Of a stretch of 64,000 nucleotides of DNA, positions 34,063 to 45,419 are shown in pieces. The translations under genes and the position numbers were made by a program. This DNA is from Chromobotia macracanthus (lineage: Eukaryota > Chordata > Actinopteri > Cypriniformes > Botiidae). Location of the stretch: NCBI GenBank assembly GCA_036877525.1, contig JAZGTH010000040.1, forward strand, positions 124,001 through 188,000, given 5' to 3'. Below the pieces are notes generated by a model. It was not told the DNA's origin and ran no database searches. It was given only the letters and a program-made list of their open reading frames with translations. Each line of letters starts with the position of its first letter. Positions within the stretch are counted from its first letter, which is position 1.

Positions 34063-34556
34063 GCCTGTGGATGTTATCCATAATGCAATAACTGTACACA
34101 ATTCTCAGTATTATAACTGCATGTCATTTTGAATAATGTGAACAAATAGCTGTTATGCTGTTGTTGTACACATTAAAATGACCAGTAAAAAGGTGTTTAT
34201 TTGTTTGTATCATTAATATTATTATTTAAAGGTAAACGTTGCAAACTATGCAATAAAGAGGTATGTTCACGTTTCTTCTGATATTGTTGATATCTGCACT
34301 ACTTATAGCCGTAAAGCAATTATTATTGGAAGTAACAGTAAACAGTAAAAATGATTCAGAAATAGTTGTAAAGTAAGCAAGTATTAACATTACTGGTTTG
34401 ATTGTTGCATGTGCATGTATTGTTGTCTTTAGAAGCGCATCGTTGAATGTTAACGTTAAAACTGCGGTCAGAGGTCGGTGTCTTACTCGAGTCTTCGTGT
34501 ACATTTCTGGTAGCGCTATAGCGACTAACACGAGCTGGACAGCACAACCAAAAGCC

Positions 34557-34632
34557 TGTCAGAAGTGGGATTCGAACCCACGCCTCCAGAGGAGACTGCG
34601 ACCTGAACGCAGCGCCGCTCGGCCATCCTGAC
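34557..34632 (-). tRNA. tRNA-Leu (CAG)-like, compact D-arm
   Basis: 76 bases. The acceptor GTCAGGA/TTCTGAC, CAG anticodon (loop TTCAGGT in a CTGCG/CGCAG stem), long variable arm and T-arm GTGGGTTCGAATCCCAC match vertebrate tRNA-Leu-CAG. Relative to the usual 83 bases it lacks seven in the D-loop (GCCGAGCGGC for GCCGAGCGGTCTAAGGC), which removes part of box A. TTTT follows four bases past the 3' end. Possibly a pseudogene. Confidence 0.7.
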
Positions 34633-34654
34633 TACAGGTTTACTTGTATTTTCA

Positions 34655-34770
34655 AGCACCCAGCAAACAAAATGTTCCCTTAACGTTTCTATATAGTGCA
34701 CATTCGGTTATTTTTGGGAACCAAATAAGAACATTCCAGAAACCAAAAATTGTAAGCTGGGAATAACGCA
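34655..34770 (+). repeat. Diverged copy of a repeat also inside L units
   Basis: cacccagcaaacaaaatgttccc through tagtgcacattcgg matches 6168-6216 of unit 1 in the same orientation, then continues into sequence (gggaaccaaataagaacattcc) not kept in the array. Confidence 0.65.
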
Positions 34771-35757
34771 GTATTAAACAAATCAATGGTTACATTCTAA
34801 ACTGATGGCTTAAAAAACAACCCAACCTTAACCTCACCTCTGGGTCACTTTTGGACAGAAAACATGCTGGGCTGGTTTGACACAGGTGTTGAGTTTTACC
34901 ATTTAACCCAGATTTCTGAGTTGTTCATATGACCCAACCACTGTGTGAAACTTACTCTCTTGCTGGGTTAAATATTACCTATACATTGGGTTATTTCTTT
35001 TTACATTTGGGTCTCACTTTTACATATAATAATAATAAACAATAACAACTTAACAAATAACAAAAGAATGCAATATTATAATTACTGTTGTTTTGTAATA
35101 CAACTTTACAACAACATGCTTTGTGATTGTGATTCTGAATGTGATGTTTTTCTTCACACAAGCAACACAGAAAGCAGTCAACTATTCAAAAAGTATTTAA
35201 CAACTCCATCTTTAATTGTTTGTGTCAGGTGGTGCTTACTGCACCCATTTATGTTTGATGTGTGGTGATGTTTCTGAACATAGAGGAGTAGGGTCCTCTA
35301 TGGGATTGCTCATGGGATATAAAGGTACAGACGATCATCACAGATTCCCATCACCTTTTGGTTGATGCCGGCTATGATAATCATAAGGTGGAATGAGGCT
35401 GATCATCTGACTAAATAAGAGATGGGTCTGTCTGTCTCAGGTGTCCCTGTGAACACATGGTTGAGACATGAAAACAAAATAAGCTGATATTAGCATAGAG
35501 GTCACTAACATATAAAAGATAAATTTTAGTGTTCAGGTACAGTCAGGCAAACAATCGTGGTAAAAACATGTTTAAATGAACTAGGTAAAAGTCTGGTTAA
35601 AAGGAAAAATTAAATTTACTAACTCACAAACCCATTGTATTTAATTCTCCAGCTTCCTATTAATTTTTTTAATTGCCTAGCTAATTTGATGCATGTCTTT
35701 TAATAGTAACAACTCTACATTATATCTTAATAATCATAATAATAACTTACCTTTAAA

Positions 35758-35849
35758 GTTGTCTAGGCTGTCAAGCTGCCATTCTGTTAATATATCTCTT
35801 GAAAAACTGTCCATCAGTGCCAGCAACAATCTTAGTCACTAGAATGAAA
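35758..35849 (-). other. Exon-like segment inside the TIR element
   Basis: Minus strand: preceded by cattctag and followed by gtaagt. From an internal ATG it encodes MDSFSRDILTEWQLDSLDNF and then enters the donor. This acidic helix-like pattern resembles short repeat-borne fish ORFs. Function unknown. Confidence 0.3.
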
Positions 35850-36028
35850 TGACAGATTTAGTAAATTACACTTTCCCAAAATGCCTCCTCTTCAAAACAC
35901 ATGAACACAGTGCAAGCAGTGATGCTACGAATGCAATGATTGAACAAACTTCCACAGGAGATATATGTGTCTATATGTATATGTGTGTGTTAAATTGTCA
36001 TTACCTTGCAGTTAGCTAGTCAACTCAC

Positions 36029-36130
36029 CACACAACTGCGTTTGTGAAGGGCAGAATCGCCACTGTTGACAAACAAAATGGAGAGCTTGCCCACTTGATT
36101 TCTTATATTCATCTCTCAGTTTGTTCAGCA
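36029..36130 (-). other. Exon-like segment inside the TIR element
   Basis: Minus strand: preceded by cttttag and followed by gtgagt. One frame is open throughout (contains LLNKLRDEYKKSSGQ and FVCQQWRFCPS). It lies upstream of the segment at 35758 on the same strand, so the two could be exons of one captured or transposon gene. Confidence 0.3.
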
Positions 36131-36555
36131 ACATAGAGTTGACTAAAAGAGAAAGAGTAAAATGATCTGTGATCATATTGTGTGTGTGAGGAATGCGCTT
36201 TCTATTATTTAAATATGTGGTGAATGACTGGCAACAATAAAAATAAAAGTAGAAATATAGGTAAATATCCATATTAACTTACTATAAGATCCTGACCGCT
36301 GTGAGCTGCTTGAATGTCAAGTCTGAAGGCAAGTGAAGAATCCAGAAAGCTCAGCAAAGAATGAACAATTTAATAACCCAACCAGATGTTCAGCTGTGAA
36401 TACCAACCTGAAAACCCAGTACTTTTTGAGGGTAAAATTACTACATTTTTTTTTACAACCCAGCCTGCTGGATTAAAATGTGCAGCCCAACTTGCTAGGT
36501 TACTTTAACCCAGCAGGTGTTCTGTCCAATATTTACCCAGTGTTGGGTTGCCAAT

Positions 36556-37293
36556 TTAACTGAGCCATTTTCATAGTGTTGGTTACATGGAAACACAGCT
36601 AGGCTCAAATGAGCCTGAACTTTCTTACTGAATTTTACAGTAATAGAGCATTAACAGAACCTTATAAGGTGGTTTTACCATATACTTCATTCATGTGCTT
36701 TTCTATTATTTTCATTGTGCGTAAACATTGATGATATCATGATATATTATGTGTTTTATATTGTGGATTCTTTGTGGAATACGATTGAAAAACTATCGAG
36801 GGCCTTAACTGTGCTGAGACTTGTCTCTACCTTTCAGGTTTATTGGGTGTTTATTTTTGGTGATGCATCAAATGAACACAATAAGTGTACATCCTTTGAA
36901 TTATGACTGATCAGGGCTTCACCTTTAAGTGTCTTTATCTTTCAAGTTTACTGGTTGTTCCATTACCTGGTTACTCCTCACGGACACACAGCTGGGCTTT
37001 GCAGACCCAGGTCTCTCCTCCATTGTAGGACTTAAAACTAAAAGTGAAAATAAAATGAAAATGATACTTTTTACATTGTCCTATGTACATGATACATATT
37101 GAGGGCAACTCATTTATTCTTTTGCATTGTCTTTTTTGCTGAGGTTTTTAAACAAACGCAAATTAAAAGCATAACAAGCAAGTTGTCATGAGCACATTCA
37201 GTACAATGAGTTATCAGATGACCTATCATACAGCAAGTTAAACAGTGCACTGGGTAATAGATAATATTAAGTCAGCTATGAAGTCATTATTGC
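36556..37293. other. Intergenic, AT-rich; one NLR-like exon inside
   Basis: Apart from the exon-like segment at 36967-37035 I recognise nothing here. Confidence 0.4.
36967..37035 (-). pseudogene. Isolated exon resembling the N-terminal motif of fish NLR proteins
   Basis: Minus strand, preceded by an acceptor-like cttttag and followed by gtaatg. From the ATG at 37023 it reads MEERPGSAKPSCVSVRSNQ. This resembles the short repeated N-terminal exon (R-P-x-S-x-x-P-S-C-V-S-x-x-S) of the large fish NLRC3-like family, which is an immune sensor family. No NACHT or LRR exon is visible nearby, so this is a lone fragment or part of a gene outside the window. Confidence 0.45.
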
Positions 37294-38377
37294 TAAATAA
37301 ACTCCTTCAGGGTGATCAGGGCTTCTGTCAACGTGAGGCCTTTATTTTGCAATACAACCAGTAGTCTGAACATGGCTGCAAAAATATTAATCTGACATTT
37401 TATTTAATAATTTTATATTTCTAGATGAAACGCTGATAAGGCAAAATAATTACAAATAGAAAATATTTCCAGACTGCAGGATGGTGCAATTGAGCAATTA
37501 TAAATGAGTATTCCAGGGAACCAAGTATGTAATTTTTATGCGTTTTGCTGGCTGTCATTCATCCTAGTGGTCTTAGACTTCAGGACTGTATGCATAAATT
37601 ATGCATTTGTTTATTAAATTAATAGTTACCAGAAATTATTCGGCTTGGTGTATCTATCAGACCCAGCCAAAACAGTCAAATTCAGACTGAACTCTCTAGA
37701 CACAATGAGTAAGCTGAACAGCATGTGTTCTGTGAGGTGAGCTGGCATATGCATTAAAAAAGGCTCTGTTCACATCGTATTCATAGAATAGAGTAGCATT
37801 TCTCATTTTTTTACATTGTTAGCTTTATACTGTTTATATTGTGCCCCATTCTGTTTCCAAACCAAATACAAATGAGATACTGTTTATAAGAGACCTCAGT
37901 ACAATTAACAGTACAGCTAACAAACTTATTTACACAAACACATTACTTTAAAACATATATTTGGGCTAACAGTATACATATACTTACAATACATCTTGTG
38001 TGAAATTTGTATTTGCCACTGTTACATGCATGAAAAGATTCATGCTTTTTCCTCAAAAAGTGTTTTCTAACATCAACTACTGCTCCCTTACTAGAAACAC
38101 TAGTGACATGCTCAGCATGTGACAACACTGAAGACAAGGAGAAAAACAAACGGACACAGAATTGTGTACCTGTACTAACTCTAATATCCTTATTAATATA
38201 TCACATTTGAACCATTTTATTAAAAATGATCAGTCGCATTATGACGTTCTTAGATTATATTTTCAGCCTGGTTTCCCCATGATAATACGGTTTATTATGG
38301 GCTTAATTGCCATTAGCCATAAGAAATCTCCTAAAACAACTCTTCTTTAGAGAAACGTATTTAATTGTAATATGAAA
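37294..38377 (+). repeat. Right copy of the duplicated nars2 upstream region
   Basis: Direct counterpart of 1-1594. This copy runs straight into the nars2 promoter, so it is probably the original. Confidence 0.8.
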
Positions 38378-38459
38378 ATTGTGCGCATTTAACAGTTTTT
38401 TCTCTGCGTTTAACATGATAAATAATTATGAAAACGGCCAAATGTTTTCTATTGGTTTC

Positions 38460-38740
38460 TACAGTGCGCATGTCAGATTTCAACCAATGGCATCCCGCCT
38501 ACCACTTACGTTGCTTATGACGTTTAACGATTTCAGGAAACGCATTGAGAACAACGTAAATGTCAAAACAGAAAAAGATCATGCGATTTGTGAATGCGTT
38601 TCATTATCAAAAATAGCGTTATAGTCCAGTTATTGGATGTGAGTTGTAACTGTAGCATTTAACGCTAAAAAAGCGAGATTGAGTAAATCTCTTAAATCAG
38701 CTCTCAGCTAAATGTATTCTTAGTTTTACCGATACCGGTC
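38460..38740 (+). promoter_or_regulatory. Putative nars2 promoter
   Basis: Within 280 bp of the start codon are a TGCGCATGTC sequence (38465-38474, close to an NRF1 half-palindrome) and a CCAAT box (38484-38488). No TATA box is evident. NRF1 and CCAAT elements are usual for nuclear genes of mitochondrial translation. Transcription start not determinable. Confidence 0.4.
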
Positions 38741-41700
38741 ATGTTATTTAGGATTCCTGCTTTGTCCACGTCATTATTTTATCGATGTGGTACATTAGTC
38801 TTTCAACGACATTGCAGTCGCATGCTTTCCAAGAAAACGAGAATATGTGATGCGCTCGAAAGCACAGATATAGGATCAAATGTTAGAATACAGGTGAGAC
38901 TTTAATCAACAAGTACTGCTTCATGAAACATGCGTGATCTTTACATAAGGTTAACACGAGTACTTCACCTGCAGGGATGGATTCGATCTGTAAGACCACA
39001 GAAAGACAACCTCTTCTTACATGTCAATGATGGGAGTTCATTGCAACCTCTTCAGGTGGTTGCCAGCTCAGATCTGAATACCAGGTGCTTTTCTGCTTCA
39101 GTCACATTGTGATCATTTGGGTAAAATCATTGCACAAATGGTTTAGAAATGTTAATTAAAAAAAAAAATCTTTACATCTATTGGTTTTATTCTAATTGTA
39201 TTCTTAACAAGACTTTTAGACTTATTGTATGTTAAACTAGACAATTGGGTAATTGATACAGTATGATCTTTACAATAATGTTAGCACAGTGAGCAGGTTT
39301 TGCATGTTTAGCATTGCAGTGATATATGCTTTATATTGTGCAGAGTTTAGGATCACTTACTCATTCAATATTAATATTTTTTCACATTTTTCAAATTGAA
39401 AAATAGTAAACACATTAAAACTATCAAATAACACTTGGCATCTAGTTTCTTGAGGTATTACCCTGCGATGGTTTTTAAACAGTAACGAAGGAGTTTCCAT
39501 CTATGCTGGGCTCCTATTGGCTGTGTTGTGTCATTATTTAGTCCAAGTCATCTATTTCTAAAAAAAAAATTAATTGTAGTTTTCTATTAGAAAAATAATA
39601 TTTAAATTGCTGTCTAATTTAAATTGTCAGCAAAACAAATTTCAAACATTTAAGAAAATGCTTTCAGATTGAAAGACTTTTAAAATTGTAAGAAACATTT
39701 CAGGCAAGTGATCCTTAACTTTTGACTGGTAGTGTGTGTAAATTCATGCATAAATACATACACACAAATATGTATGTAAATATCTGGTTTTAGAGACTTA
39801 TATTTTTCCTTCCTTTCAAGAGACCTCACATTTGGCTGTGCTGTTGATGTCACTGGCACATTGGAGAGGAGTCCTAACAAGAGACAGAATGTGGAGATAC
39901 AAGCTCAGCATATTAAAGTGGTTGGGGAATGTAATCCTGTAGTACGTTTCCAAATCAGATCTGGACGATCAATCAGATTCAACTAACCAAATACATGGGA
40001 AGACAATTTGTATTGCTACACAGTGATCGGACAACACTTGCAATAATAACGTATGTCCTCTCTAGGACTTTCCTTTAAAGATCAAGGAGCGTCATTCTCT
40101 GGAATACATTAGGCAGTTTCCACATCTTAGATGCCGAACAAACACCTTCAGCTCGCTTCTCAGGATACGCAGCGAGGCAACAACTGCCATCCAGTCTTTC
40201 TTCAGGGTATGAGAATATTATTACTGAGCCTGCTTCACACCGTTGTGATTTGAACAAACACTGTGTATTAAATGTGGGCACATAACTCTTCTTGCACCTG
40301 GTTGGGCCTGGTTGGATCTCGGCCTGGTTGGGCAGTCTCAGCTCTGATTGGGCTTTAAAATCCAAAAGCATGTCATAGTATATTCATTTATGCTAATACA
40401 TACTTAAACATATGTATACATACATACATGACAAAAATCTCCAGGTACTGTAAGATCTTTTGGTTCCTTCATTTTTCTGGTCTCAATCACAATGTTACAA
40501 TGTTTAGTATTTGTTATGCAGCTTCAGGACAATACTCAATATAAAAACACTGCTAAACATATTACAGTTTCTGCAAGAGGTGTGTTATGAGCATAACTGC
40601 ATATAAATGTATAAGTATCTGTAGAAGTAGTATGTAATTAGGAAATGTATCTTAATTTATAACATTGCATATGAGATGTATTTATATGTATATGTGTCAT
40701 GTAGATGTGCTTATGTTGTTTTAGGATCATGGTTATGTGCAGATACACACACCAATAATCACCTCAAATGACTGTGAGGGTGCTGGTGAACTTTTCCAAG
40801 TTGAGGTACTTCTAAATGTCATATTTTCTTACTTGGAAGGTTTAAATTGAATAATTTGTCACTGAAACAATGATAACTCATCTTTCCTTGTTCTCTTTAA
40901 AGCCTGCAGGTGGTAAAAATGGCTCAAATGACCCAAACCCACATTTCTTCTCTGTGCCTGCTTACCTAACCGTTTCAGGGCAATTACACCTGGAGGTGAT
41001 GGCAGGGTAAAGACTTATTGCCATAATCATCATTCATCATCACAGCATCACTCCCTCTGTTGTCTTCAACAATATTTAAAGGCCCCCCTACACATAATTT
41101 CTACCCAATAAAATATTCCAGAGCTTGGCCTAACTAGAAAGATGTGTATTTGTTATACAAATAACCACAAACTTAAAAATATATTGGTTTTTAGCAGTTG
41201 CAGCTTACTAATGCTTATTTTGTCTTTTTAAATAATTGTATTCAATAATTTTAAATAATGAATTAATTTTTAAATAATTAAATAATCTTGCAGCTCCCTT
41301 TGGAAGTTTGTTAAGACCTCTAGTGGGTGGTGTGAAAGAACATTAACAACCCAGTTTACTTTCACAGTTTGTAATATTTCTGTGTGAAAAGGGTAATCAA
41401 TGAGAAAAATTAGAGTGGGACATGATTTTATCCAACAGGGCTCAGTTGGATTGTGAAAAGTGTTTTTATATGACAGGTGGTTGAAAGGGAGGATTTGAAA
41501 GAAGAGGGTCTGGTGCAGTTATGTGCTAAAAAACAGGAACAGTGTGTTAGAAAATTAAATATGGTCAAATCTGATTTCATATTAACCTGAAAAGAATTAT
41601 CAGTTAATGCTTAATGTTAACATTATTTTGTGATTACTGAAGTGAAGTGAAGTATGGTATCCAATACTTGGAATTTGTCCTCTGCATTTATTCCATCCAA

Positions 41701-43969
41701 GTTAAACATATAGGCATACACATGAGGAGTAGTGGGTAGGGAACACACACCTGGAGTAGTGGGTAGCCATTCACTGTGGTGCCTGGGGAGCAACTGAGGG
41801 CAAGGTGCCTTGCTCAAGGGCATCACAGTTGTTTCCTGCAAGCATTTAAAATCAGACTGGCAACCTACGGGTTACAAGTCTGACGTTAACCAGAAGGCCA
41901 CAACTGCTGTTTCACTAACATGTGTATTGTTGGACTATTTTAGGGCTTTTTCAGCAGTTTACGCCTTTGGTCCTACATTCAGAGCAGAAAACTCTCAAAG
42001 CAGGAGACATCTGGCTGAGTTTTATATGGTAGAAGCTGAGATTGCCTTCACTGAATCATTAGAAGACCTTATGAAGGTATAAAGTTAGAAATCACTATTA
42101 ACTGAAATAACACCACTGTTATAAGATTGTGACTTAAAATCAATTGTGGTATTGAAGACACTTAAGCAGCTATTTATGGTGTTGTTCTCATTCTCCAGGT
42201 CATGGAGAACCTCTTCAAGGCCACAACGATGCATGTGCTGTCCCATTGTGCAGATGATATTGAGTTATTTCATAAATATATTGCATCAGGACATAGGGTA
42301 TGACGCAAAATACTACTGTTCTCTGTGATTAAGAGCCTGTATATTTAGGTCTGTGAAAGTATTTGACCCCTGTCATAAACTTCAAACTCTCCTTAATATC
42401 CTCAGGACCAAGTGGATCTCATGTTGAAAACAAAGTTTAATGTGTATGTATTATATCTCGGTACAGTATTTTTATCTTTATTTTATTGTTTTCCTTTAAT
42501 CTTTCATGTTTTCATTCTCTTAAAAAATTTAGTGCTAAAACAAATGGTTACGAAGTAACTTTATCAAGTCAAAATAGACCCCATCATCCATTGGTCAAGA
42601 AAACAGATAGTTCTGCCCCTTGCTGGTTAGGATAAATAAAGCAATGTTTTATTAATTCTACATAGTGGAGTTACAGTGCTCAGGGAAATTCAACCTACTA
42701 AATATTTGGTTGTTGTATGGGAAAATATTTTACCATTGAACCAAAATAACAGACATCACTTTTAATTGTAATTAATTAATCACTTTTAATTTTGATTGCC
42801 TATTGAGGTTTGTGAGGTCATTTTGAATGATACTTATTTGCTCTCACTTTAAATTTATTTGTAATGCTTTGTTTGTACTGCTTTACTTGTATACTTTTCT
42901 CCTATTCACAGTATTTCATACACTGAAGCGATAGACATTCTTAACAGCAGTTCACAAAACTTTACATTCAGTACGGAGGTAAGTAAACTTCTACATCTCT
43001 TTATCAGTCCTGAACTGACATGCTAAATATAAATTGTTTATATATATTTAGTTTTATATCACAATTTGTGTTTTAAGAGTCAGTTTAGCCTTCAACATTT
43101 AGTTATTTTCTGACTGTACATCCGTTTAATTCATTAGTGGGGCTGTGATCTTCAGACAGAACATGAGAAGTTCCTTGTGAAACACTGTGGAAATGTTCCA
43201 GTCTTTGTTGTTGACTATCCCTATGACTTAAAGCCTTTCTATGCCCGAGACAACCAGGACCAGCCCCGCCACACTGTAAGAGTGAGCTCTCTGTACCTCA
43301 ATATTTTTTAGTTTTAAATGAGTTTAACTTATTTTAAGTTACTATTATTTTTATTTTCTTCACCTTCATGCTTAATAAGTCATTGTTGAAGTCAAGTGTT
43401 GATTCTTTTGAACAGGCAGCTGCTGTAGACCTCTTGGTCCCCAGTGTTGGGGAGCTCTGTGGTGGATCCCTTAGAGAGGAGAGGCTAGAACTATTAAGTA
43501 GTCGACTAGCACAGTACGAGCACCTTATTTCCAGTTTCTCATAGAAATAAATAACTGATAACGAAACAATTGATAACACACTGTATTACAAAAGTCACAT
43601 GAACAAGTTATTACCTTTAAGAAAAAGTATCAAAATTAACTTTGTTGAGCTACTTCCACAGTACTTAACCTACCTCTGATCATCTGAATGGCTGTTTTCA
43701 CTTTTTACAGGGCTGGATTGGAGGACACATATGCATGGTAGGTTCAAAAAACAATTTGTTGTTGTTTGACCACATTTTTGCCTCAGTTATTCCAAGTACA
43801 GATAAAGGTCTTTGTGATTGGCAGGTATCTGCAGCTGCGAGAGTTTGGCTCTGTCCCACATGGTGGTTTTGGGATGGGCTTTGAGAGGTACCTGCAATGC
43901 ATTCTGGGAGTTCACAATATCAAAGATGTGATTCCGTTTGCAAGGTTCTCACACTCCTGCCTGCTCTAA
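38741..43969 (+). CDS. nars2: Mitochondrial asparaginyl-tRNA synthetase, 14 coding exons
   Basis: Charges mitochondrial tRNA-Asn with asparagine; a class II aminoacyl-tRNA synthetase acting in the matrix. Exons: 38741-38893, 38975-39084, 39821-39941, 40066-40206, 40725-40805, 40903-41006, 41944-42076, 42199-42297, 42406-42443, 42912-42978, 43138-43275, 43416-43513, 43711-43737, 43825-43969. All introns are GT-AG and phases match, giving 484 codons (human protein about 477). Residues 1-35 are Arg-rich with almost no acid residues, as in a matrix-targeting peptide. The OB-fold anticodon-binding domain starts at GWIRSVRPQKDNLFLHV (from residue 52). Motif 2 FRAEN is at 249-253 and motif 3 GFGMGFER at 451-458. 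The start at 38741 is the only in-frame ATG giving a targeting peptide; the next, at 38822, would remove it. Intron 2 holds a Tc1-like remnant and intron 6 a SINE. I see no disabling change. Confidence 0.96.
39340..39740. mobile_element. Tc1/mariner-like non-autonomous remnant in nars2 intron 2
   Basis: The left end (agagtttaggatcacttactcattcaat) is the approximate inverse of the right end (caagtgatccttaacttttgactggtagtg). The interior has the tagtttcttgaggtattaccc and ctattggctg phrases typical of this fish family. A related copy is at 62505. Confidence 0.6.
41636..41925 (-). mobile_element. tRNA-derived SINE in nars2 intron 6
   Basis: Minus strand: a tRNA-like head (agttgtggccttctggttaa, ttgtaacccgtaggttgcca), then the conserved body cttgagcaaggcacctt, tgctccccaggc and ttggatggaataaatgcaga known from widespread fish SINEs. 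Its head ends about 20 bases before the exon 7 acceptor. Confidence 0.75.
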
Positions 43970-44154
43970 AGCTGTGTTTACAAATGTGCTTAGTAATTTT
44001 TACTTTTACTAATGCTATTTAGTGGAATGCCTAATGTGGTTTATACAGTTTTATGAAACATCCTCTCTGTTATGCATAGGAGCAGATGATCCAAGATAAC
44101 AGCCTCCCAAAATGTATAAAATGAGTGATCTGTTTTGACAATTGTTTTTTTTTT

Positions 44155-44160
44155 AATAAA
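44155..44160 (+). terminator. nars2: nars2 polyadenylation signal
   Basis: AATAAA 186 bases past the nars2 stop codon, after a T-run. Gives a short 3' UTR of about 200 bases. Confidence 0.6.
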
Positions 44161-44179
44161 TATTTCAGTATTTATAACC

Positions 44180-45000
44180 AACATTGTAAAATTAACTTAG
44201 TCTCTGTAAAAGCAAATCATGTCACCACTTAATGTTTGCAAAATTCATTTTCTCTGTGATAATCTTGTGGTCTTAAAAGTCACTGTTTCAAAAATATTTT
44301 TATAAAGGTTTGCCATTATTAACATAATGAAATTAAAAGTGTGTACATCATTCTGTATTAAATTGAATTAAATTAAATTACAGTTTTACCCATAATCTGT
44401 TAATTAGTATTTGTAATTTGTAATGTCTCAATGTATTCCAAGAACATTTACTACTTTTTACTAGTTTATTAGTCTATGCAGATTTTATTAAGTTAATAAG
44501 AGAACTTTCCTGAAAAGGCGTAGAGCAAAAGAGCAAATTACAGAAAAGGTATTTGGACACTTTGTACATTAACATTCTGATTTTAAAAAATCATGTTTGT
44601 TAATTTAGTTAATTATTACAAAATGCTACTCGTGGCTATTTTGAAGTAGGCCATTGTCTATAATAAATGGACCTGAAACATGCATTAATCATATTCGTCC
44701 ACCAGGTGGTGGCCTATTCAAGATTAAAGGAGTCGGTAAAGTTTCTGACTGCTGGTTTTAATTCTGAGAAATGACTGACAGAACACGGTGCCCTCTGTGG
44801 CTCATTTGATAATAAATGTGACGCACTTTTCTCAGCAGTCAATTTTATTCTATATGCTCATAAACTAAATCATAATTTACGCAGAACAAACTTTGTTAAA
44901 TACTGTTAACTTTTCTGTTTTGAATATAGGCTACTAATCCAAACCTTTATAAAGATCCAAATATCACCATATATAACAGGCTCTCAGTAACCATTAATAT
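44180..45000. other. nars2-gab2 intergenic interval
   Basis: AT-rich, with a small aattaaattaaatt microrepeat at about 44362-44380. No gene seen. Confidence 0.5.
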
Positions 45001-45059
45001 CTCTGTATGTGAGTGGAAGTGAGTTTCTCATGTGGTTCATTGTTACTTTCTCCGATCAT

Positions 45060-45419
45060 CCCAGCACACCGCGTCCAGTCCCTTCGGTTCGGTGGGCGTG
45101 GTGTGTGTGGGAAAACAACAGCAGACACCCAGCAGCACTTCCTACATCCCGGTACAACTCCAGCGCTCATTCCCCCTCATCTCACGTCAGGCGTCTCTCT
45201 GGGCTTGTTTCCCGACGCTTGTAGTATTTCCACGGAGTCCCCGCAGAGCGCAACGGACGCGCCGCGCACAGTCCCCATCATCAAATGACTCGCCGCTGCA
45301 GCAAAGCGCGCTTGACATCCACGTTACAGCTTTACGCGCGTTCAGCGTAGATGGAAGTGTATCATCTAAGGAGTTCAGAGTGACATTGCTGTGGCGATCG
45401 TCTTTACGCTTTCTGGAAA
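45060..45419 (+). promoter_or_regulatory. gab2: gab2 CpG-rich promoter and 5' leader
   Basis: CpG density rises sharply over 45190-45420 against an AT-rich background, as in a CpG-island promoter; no TATA box. The leader holds two upstream ORFs, 45285-45350 and 45351-45383. The stop of the first abuts the ATG of the second, and the second ends 36 bases before the gab2 start. Confidence 0.55.

Larger units (their letters stand above)
34812..36555. mobile_element. Terminal-inverted-repeat DNA element, ~1.75 kb
   Basis: The left end (aacaacccaacc, then ctgggtcacttttggacagaa, catgctgggctgg) is the approximate inverse of the right end (aacccagcaggtgttctgtccaatatttacccag, tgttgggttg). Further inward, both arms carry more copies of the tgggtt motif. 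The interior has exon-like segments on the minus strand with plausible AG and GT borders but no recognised transposase. Family not assigned. Confidence 0.6.

Noticed and set aside
37943..38624. Short ORFs upstream of nars2 (e.g. 38379-38624)
   Set aside because: They lie in the promoter and duplicated region, have no domain and are not kept in the left copy at 1-1594.
38822..38824. Alternative nars2 start codon
   Set aside because: In frame, but it would remove most of the basic N-terminal segment expected of a mitochondrial enzyme; the ATG at 38741 gives a length close to the human protein.
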